Source of the DNA: Amoebidium appalachense
Taxonomy: Eukaryota; Ichthyosporea
DNA length: 64,000 nt
Direction: 5' to 3'
NCBI GenBank assembly: GCA_963693365.1
Contig: CAVNZM010000006.1
Coordinates: 5,518,001 to 5,582,000, forward strand
Numbering within the stretch: position 1 is the stretch's first letter; the number at the start of each line of letters is the position of its first letter. The notes under the pieces are model-generated. The model was given only the letters and a program-made list of their open reading frames with translations, had not been told where the DNA came from and ran no database searches. Of this stretch, positions 37,952-64,000 are shown in pieces. Position numbers and translations under genes: made by a program.

Positions 37952-39033
37952 GAAAAGGAAAAAGGAGACACCGCCTCAGTTACTGTGCTAGTGTAATATT
38001 TGTATCAATATATATCTGGCTTGAAAGACGTACGTATACTCTTTCACATATTATCCAATAATAAAGTCTGGCATATCCTTTCCATGCAAGGCTTCTGCGC
38101 GTTTGTACTATTTTGATGCCGCTCTTATCACTGAGCTGTGTCTGTCCGTGTGTGTGTGTGCGCCGTGACCGTTCAGGAACGCGTCTGGTTCTTATCAGCC
38201 GCTCACCCGGCCCATACCTACATTAAATACTTCATACCACCTGCAGCTGTGAACACAGACACGCCATTTTTTTTGTGAACTTGGACTGATCAAATTGAAC
38301 AGGTCTTGGAACCGTTCCTTTGCCCCATCTACTTTTTCAAAGGATGGCATCAATATTCATATGAATCACTGTTTCTAAAATACATTATGGCCAAAGTCAA
38401 CTACGAATTGCAAACACGTTGATACATACAGACAGTACCCCGACACTAGCTTCAAGCTTATTAAGGTTTTGCTTTTGAACACTTGGCTCTTGGTGATAAT
38501 GCCAGTCATAATAATAATTCAAGTTGCCTCAGAGTCTTCGATGTAGAACCACCATGTACCGAAACGTACATTAATTCTAAAGTTTTTGGTTGGTAGCATG
38601 TAGTGTGCACAACTTGATCCCGTCGTGCACAGCGTGACAAGACAAACCGTTGCCGCCAACGTTACAGTGTGTGTAGTTTCCAGCACAGTACGTCTCTATC
38701 GTCCTCTGCTTGCTTCTCTGAGTCACTCAACCTGTGTTAGTCCGACGTTGTCTCACAGCCACCATACATGGACATACACTGCCACTAGTATACTGTGTGA
38801 TGCAGTTCGAGTCACAAATCCGATACAAGTATTTGCAGCAACGAATATCCACTCGAAACTTACATATTAAGGTCGAGCTAATAGTACCCTGAGCTGGGGC
38901 ATATGAACATCAAATTTAATTTTTTTTTCCCCTCATCTGGCCCTAGGTTAGCCAGCCATATATCTGGCAGAGAAGCACATACCTGTCACAGTGCTCATGA
39001 ATCTGAGCTCTTGTGAGATTGAAGACAATCATT
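37001..39033. other. Unique intergenic sequence upstream of the receptor gene
   Basis: Mostly complex sequence with A runs at 37602-37625 and 37914-37944. It probably contains the 5' UTR and promoter of the receptor starting at 39034. No known gene or TATA box could be assigned, and the small ORFs show no family features. Confidence 0.35.
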
Positions 39034-58926
<19,893 letters not shown>

Positions 58927-59896
58927 TTTTTCTTCGATCTAAATCGTTTTCCATTTTTACTTCCTTTCTCCCCTTTCCATTCCTTTTGTGTCTTGGGCTT
59001 CGAGCTTCATTGTTTACGGTGTTCCGCGCCGGGGGGGGGGGGGGGGGGGGGGAAGGGGGGTAGGTTCCGGGGGGGGGGGGGGGAGGGAGGGGGGGGGGGG
59101 GGTTACGTAGACCCTTCCAATCGTATAAGGTAACCATAAGTGTACATGTACAGATATCAGCTTTCTTCTTGATGTACGTTAACGATATTGGGTGGGTTTG
59201 CACTCATCGAATACTGGTTGGATGAATTCCGCTAGATTAAACCGTTACCCGTCTGATGTAGTCGGCCCGAGTGCTGCCTGTGGATGGGTTATTGGGGGCA
59301 AAATAGCAAACATAGAATGTGTAGCTATGTACAGTGAGTGAGGGCTTTGATCTTGGTCATTATAATAAGAGATACTGGAAATTTATTATTAGAGCGAATA
59401 TAATGTCGTATTTACAGAATATTACTGCCTGGGTGCATATGCGCAATAGAAGCTGTGATAGTGTGCCCGGTCACATCGGCATGCATGATCAGCCCAGTAA
59501 AAAAAAGGCTGAACATTCAGTCCCCCCCCCCCCCCCCCCCCCCCCTCCCCCGGGGGCCCCCCCCCTCTCTCTCTCTCGAAGCCCCCCACCCCCAACACAC
59601 ACACCGTGGCAGACAGGGAGAGGCACGAGGGAAGAAAAAAAAAAAAAAAAATCAGCGCCGACGTGCACAGGTTTGTCTGTCCTCGGTGTGGCAGTGTGAA
59701 AGTGCGTGCGAGTGAGTGTGAGTGTACCAATGGCATGTGCACTTCGTACGGTTTCGTTTTCAGAGTTTGAGTGTGCAGTCTGTCCCGGTCCGTGGGCATG
59801 GAAGTGTTTTTTCTTTTTTTTTTTGTGTGTGTGTGTGGGGGGGGGGGGGAGGGGGGGGGGGGGGGGGGGGGGGGGGGCATGTGTGCTGGTGTGCGA

Positions 59897-59939
<43 letters not shown>

Positions 59940-60276
59940 TGTTAGTGTCGTCTTTTCTCCTTTAGCCTACGGTGTTCGACCATATATATCAGGATTTATT
60001 TTATCTCGTGGTATTTTCATGGCCCAGGACTCGAAAATCAGTGGGCTCCCAAGGCACAACCTCACAACAGTAGGTACGATGCACGAAAAACGTAATTGTT
60101 TACATGTCTCTCTGCATCAGTATTTACAATGTTTACAAACCCTCCCGGATACTTCCCGAAGAAAAACGGTGGGTGGAGAACACATCATAGTGTGTCAAAT
60201 TGAAAGCAACTGTATACGTCTAGGTCTCTACATTATCACAGCGATTCGAAGCGAAAAGAATGTTTCAAGTTACGAA
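58927..60276. other. Convergent intergenic region between receptor and protease relic
   Basis: G-run blocks (59031-59102 and 59837-59877), a C run (59521-59545) and (TG)n (59898-59938) in otherwise unique sequence. No gene recognised. The two neighbours point towards each other, so it should hold both 3' flanks. Confidence 0.4.
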
Positions 60277-61138
60277 CTATGCTGAATTGATAGGCTTGCT
60301 GCCGTTCTTCAGGTACTTCTTCAGAGACCTCACGTTGTTCTTTGCAATGGTGCACGTGGTCACCTGCGCAGCGCCCGCAGGGTCGTTCTGCTGGATGGTG
60401 GCCCTAATCTAGTTCAAAAACGACGACACACGTGTGTACACGCCGTAGTGATGCCAGTCCTTGTTTTTGACCAAACAGTCGGGCCCATAAGAAACAAGCC
60501 CAACCTGGCACGGCCTATCTTCAACCATCTGCCCCGTACGGTCACTTCCCTCGTTGAACAGGGGCCCACCAGAATCACCGCTGCATACGTCCCGATGGTT
60601 CCCTCCGGCACAAATCTGACTGTCCACGACCGTGCCATCATTGCGCTGGTTACAGGCAGGCTGGCTCCTACCATACACAATTGCAATGCCCTGTACATGT
60701 TGCAGCTTGTCGGGATATTTACTAGCATCTTTGCCATTCTCGTCGACATAATCCAAAATAGCCCCCCACCCCATCACCTCAAAAGCAGTCCTTCCCGCTT
60801 TGCGCTTGTTGTTCCACATGGGGCTCTGGCTAGCAAGGAGCATAAACCACGTGGTAGGGACGGGTTGGTCTAACTGAATGAGTGCAATGTCAGAGAGCTC
60901 GTCTTTGCCGTCGAGTGTAACATACTGCGGGTGTACCGTGACTTCCTTGATCGTGCGGGACCAGCCTGGGCCCACCATGTCTTTGGGGCAGCCGCCCACA
61001 ACAACACGATAGCCGAGTCCCCTTCCCGTTCTTATACACACAGTGTGCTGCGGTAAGGGTGCAATGAGTGTCCCACCGCAGTTGAAGTCACCGGAATCCG
61101 GGTTTTTCGTGCCGAATCGAGCGCAGGCGCTGATTGGT
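60277..61138 (-). pseudogene. Trypsin-like serine protease (S1) relic
   Basis: On the minus strand the frame reads ACARFGTKNPDSGDFNCGGT, then VVVGGCPKDMVGPGWSRTIK, ELSDIALIQLDQPVP (catalytic Asp), VMGWGAI, ICAGGN and CSGDSGGPLF (catalytic Ser), to VSSFLN. There a TAG (60409-60411) stands where trypsins have Trp. The same frame then continues with IRATIQQNDPAGAAQVTTCT to a second TAG at 60277. The His motif LTAAHCV is present at 61057-61037 but in a different frame from the flanking sequence, implying two nearby indels. Upstream exons (signal and propeptide) were not found. It is either a pseudogene, a sequencing error hotspot or a stop-readthrough gene; pseudogene is most likely. Confidence 0.75.
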
Positions 61139-63099
61139 TAACCTATAATATTCTCCTTGCTATGATTGGTACAGCAAAAACGTTGCGTTTTGCCTATATT
61201 TGGTTCGACTGCAGATCTTGGACAACTTGTTACTTGCAACTGCCACCACATGTACTCGTCACTGCTCGGCGGAAGATATACTTCAAGGCTAAAACAAAAT
61301 GGATTGTACATTGTACATTTTAAGAATAGTATTTATGTAAAATGCATATGAAAGTACTCTCATAGATACAAAGACAGCACTTCTGTTACACTTCTAAATT
61401 CCGATCTTCTGTGATAAACGTCACGATCATTGCTGGAATACGCAGATCTCTGCAATGATTGGCTTACCTGAAATCTTATTCTTCCGTCCGATTGGCTCAT
61501 CTCGATCTACCTTCGGGTTGCAAGTTGCAAGTGCAATAGGTGATCTGTTACTCTGAGTGCTGCTCCCTGCGGCCCCCTCCTTTTTTTTAATGTTTCCTTT
61601 TAATGTCGCCGCAGTCCCGCAGCGTAGTAGGGCCCAACCACTTACGTAAGCCAGCGGGTACAAATCCTTGGAGACTATGTTTTCTGTCCTGCTTCAAGAA
61701 GAAATACTGCCACTTCTGATGAGAACTCCGGATCCAATTTAAATGCGTGCGTGCACACACGTCGATTTGCTGTGCCACGTGGCCATGGACCTATATAAAG
61801 ATGCCTAATGGAGCTATATGCCCCTTTAAAGACATAAACACAGTACCGCGGCTGGTTGGGGGAGATCAGGGGGTGGGAAGAATTCAGGGCGCGGCGGCGG
61901 GGGGGGGAGGGGGGGGGCAACGGTTGCGTTGAGGGGTCTGGGGGCGACCCACCACCAATACTACCCTCGGTTTTCGAACGCGTACGGGTGGGGGCCCGAG
62001 GTGGGCAGGGGCCGGGGGGGGGGGGGGGGGGGGGAGGGGGAGGGGGGGGGGAGGGGGGGAGAGGACTAGGGGGGGGGGGGGAGGGGAGGGGGGAGGGGGG
62101 AGAGGACTAGGGGGGGGGGGGGGGAGGGCGTGGCGTACCCAAGTCTTTTCTTCTGTTGGAGGGGGGGGATGGGAGAGGACAGGCACCTTGCTGAATGGGT
62201 GCATGTTTGTTTGTTTTTTTTTGTTTTTTTTTTTTTTGGGGGGGGGGGGGGAGGGGGGGGAGGGGATTTTTTGGAGGGGGGGGGGGGGGGAAGGTACTGC
62301 TGGGTGTGTGTGTGTGTGTGGGGAGAGGGGGTGGGGGGGGGGGGGGGGGGGGGAGGGGCAGGGGAAAGGGAGGGGGCGATGGTCACGAGCACCGCCTTCG
62401 TCCCTTTGGGCCATCTACCATTGCCTTGATTTGATGTTTCATTTTATTTTATTCGTTTTGTTTTACCAATTAGCTCAGATCACCGTGAAAAACGCAAGAC
62501 TCCGCACCGGGCACCGGAACAAATGTATGCATCATATCTGAGTCCTTTCAAAGCTACTAATCTAATGGCCCCATTGAAAAAGTCGAAAACATATGGTCTT
62601 CACGCGCATTTTTTTGTTAGTTTCTCGTCTTTTGAGATGCCAAAGTTTTATTAAAGTTTATATTCATTGATTGTGTTGCAGACTCAGTGCAGTTCTGTTT
62701 TGCCATCCGACCCATTCTTCAGAGCTTTCCCGCCACAACTTTAATATTAATGTGCAGCTGCAACCCCCCCCCCCCCCTCCCCCCCCCCCCCCCCCCCTTC
62801 CCCCCCCTTCCAACGGAACCCACCATCAACCTAAGCACTTGGGTATCTTGAAAGCCTTGAAACCCCCCCTCCCCTCCCCCCCTCCCCCGCCTCCACACCC
62901 CACCCTTTCCGTGTGTGTGTGTGCGTGTAACCCCGCGCCAGTCTGCGCGCGCGCATGCACACACAGAGGCCGGGGGGAGTGTGTGTGTGGGGGTTACTGG
63001 CCATGACGCGTGTGCGTGTGCGTGCGTGTGTGTATGTGTGTGTAAGTGTGTGCGGGAGTTTGTGTGTGTGTGTTTGTGTTTGTGTATGAGTGAGTGTGA

Positions 63100-63166
<67 letters not shown>

Positions 63167-63430
63167 CACGTGTCACTGTGCGTGTGTGTGTGTATGCATG
63201 CCATAGTGTGCGGGTGTATGAGTGTGTGTGTGTTTGCCCGCGCATGCATGGGTGTACGTGCGCGTGTGTATGTGTTATGTATGTGTGTGCACGAGCAGGG
63301 GTAAAGTGTGCCACGTACAGTGTGTGTATCATCAGTGTGGCACGTATGTGAGTGTGTTTGTGTGTATGTTCTAGGTGTTCTTTGTGTGTGGGATGCTATG
63401 GTGTGTTTCAGTGTGTGTGTGTGTGTGCCA

Positions 63431-63518
<88 letters not shown>

Positions 63519-64000
63519 GCGTGTGTCTGCGTGTTTGCGCGTGTGCGTGTTTGCGTGCAACAGCTGCAGTGTGTGAATGTGCCTGTGTTTCAAGCGCATA
63601 CAATACATAGAACAAGTACCCACCAAAAACCGAAACTCTGGAAACAACTTGAACAGTTACATGTACAGCAACAAAGAACAAACAAGACCAAAACGAATTC
63701 AACTTTTTTCGAACAACAACCGATATAAGGCAAACTCATATTCAACGTCTTGTTATTTCTTGATACTGCCGAACACACTTTTGATGGCACATACTGCAGT
63801 GCCCCCCCCCCCCCCCCTCCCCCCCCCCCCCCCTCCCAGGACCCGCGGCCGCGGGGTTCCTTTTTTTAGGAGACACGGGTTGACGGGTTGTAAAGTAGGC
63901 GTGTATGGGGGGCCGGGAAGACTTTTGGGGGGGGGGGGGGGGGGGGGTCTGAGCAATACAACTATGCTTTTGAGCAGCTCAGGCTGTTTCACTTAGAGGT
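61139..64000. other. Right-end region, repeats and unique sequence without recognised gene
   Basis: Unique sequence to about 61860, then G-rich blocks (61900-62130, 62240-62295, 62330-62375), C runs (62765-62810), (TG)n arrays (63107-63163 and 63432-63512) and unique sequence to the end with a C run (63803-63835) and a G run (63928-63947). Small ORFs show no family resemblance. Confidence 0.4.

Noticed and set aside
38625-38870. Open frame of 81 codons upstream of the receptor
   Set aside because: Composition is unremarkable and no signal, domain or splice link to exon 1 was found.
60409-61041. Complete 210-residue protease
   Set aside because: It lacks the His motif in frame and stops at a TAG replacing a conserved Trp, with coding-like sequence on both sides.

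Overview
This is a stretch of a eukaryotic nuclear genome. Short coding exons with GT-AG introns float in a very large excess of simple repeats: (CA)n/(TG)n, (CT)n/(GA)n, (AT)n and, unusually, hundreds of C or G homopolymer runs of 15-66 bases. Non-LTR retrotransposon copies and short interspersed elements are present. No rRNA, tRNA or CRISPR was recognised. A ZYG11-type ubiquitin-ligase receptor, a class C GPCR and a trypsin-like protease together suggest an animal or one of its unicellular relatives. The lineage is not proven: the GPCR ectodomain is of bacterial type, and such receptors may also occur in other protists. Nearly every long six-frame ORF here is Thr-His, Cys-Val, poly-Pro or poly-Gly translated from repeats, so genes were rebuilt by hand from splice sites, phase agreement and family resemblance.

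Layout. (1) 298-19986, plus strand: a 20-exon gene for a ZYG11-family CUL2 ubiquitin-ligase substrate receptor. All exon phases agree and sum to 739 codons plus stop, close to the length I recall for human ZYG11B. (2) 20.0-25.6 kb: intergenic repeats and a decayed LINE copy (A). (3) 31644-25660, minus strand: a complete five-exon aldo-keto reductase of 339 residues with the catalytic tetrad. (4) 31.7-39.0 kb: a divergent intergenic region with satellites and one orphan LRR-like open segment. (5) 39034-58926, plus strand: a gene of at least 16 exons for a membrane receptor with a signal peptide, an extracellular domain resembling bacterial family-1 ABC solute-binding proteins, a class C GPCR seven-helix domain and a cytoplasmic tail. 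A second, nearly complete LINE copy (B) sits in its third intron. (6) 61138-60277, minus strand: a trypsin-like (S1) protease relic with a TAG in place of a conserved Trp and its catalytic His motif out of frame. (7) 61.2-64.0 kb: repeats, no gene recognised.

The genes do not form a pathway. The most notable items are the solute-binding-protein/class C receptor fusion, two families of short interspersed elements ending in long C runs, and the many exons whose 3' splice site is the end of a (CA)n repeat. Exon coordinates come from reading the sequence; two joints in the receptor (exons 9-10 and 11-12) are unresolved.
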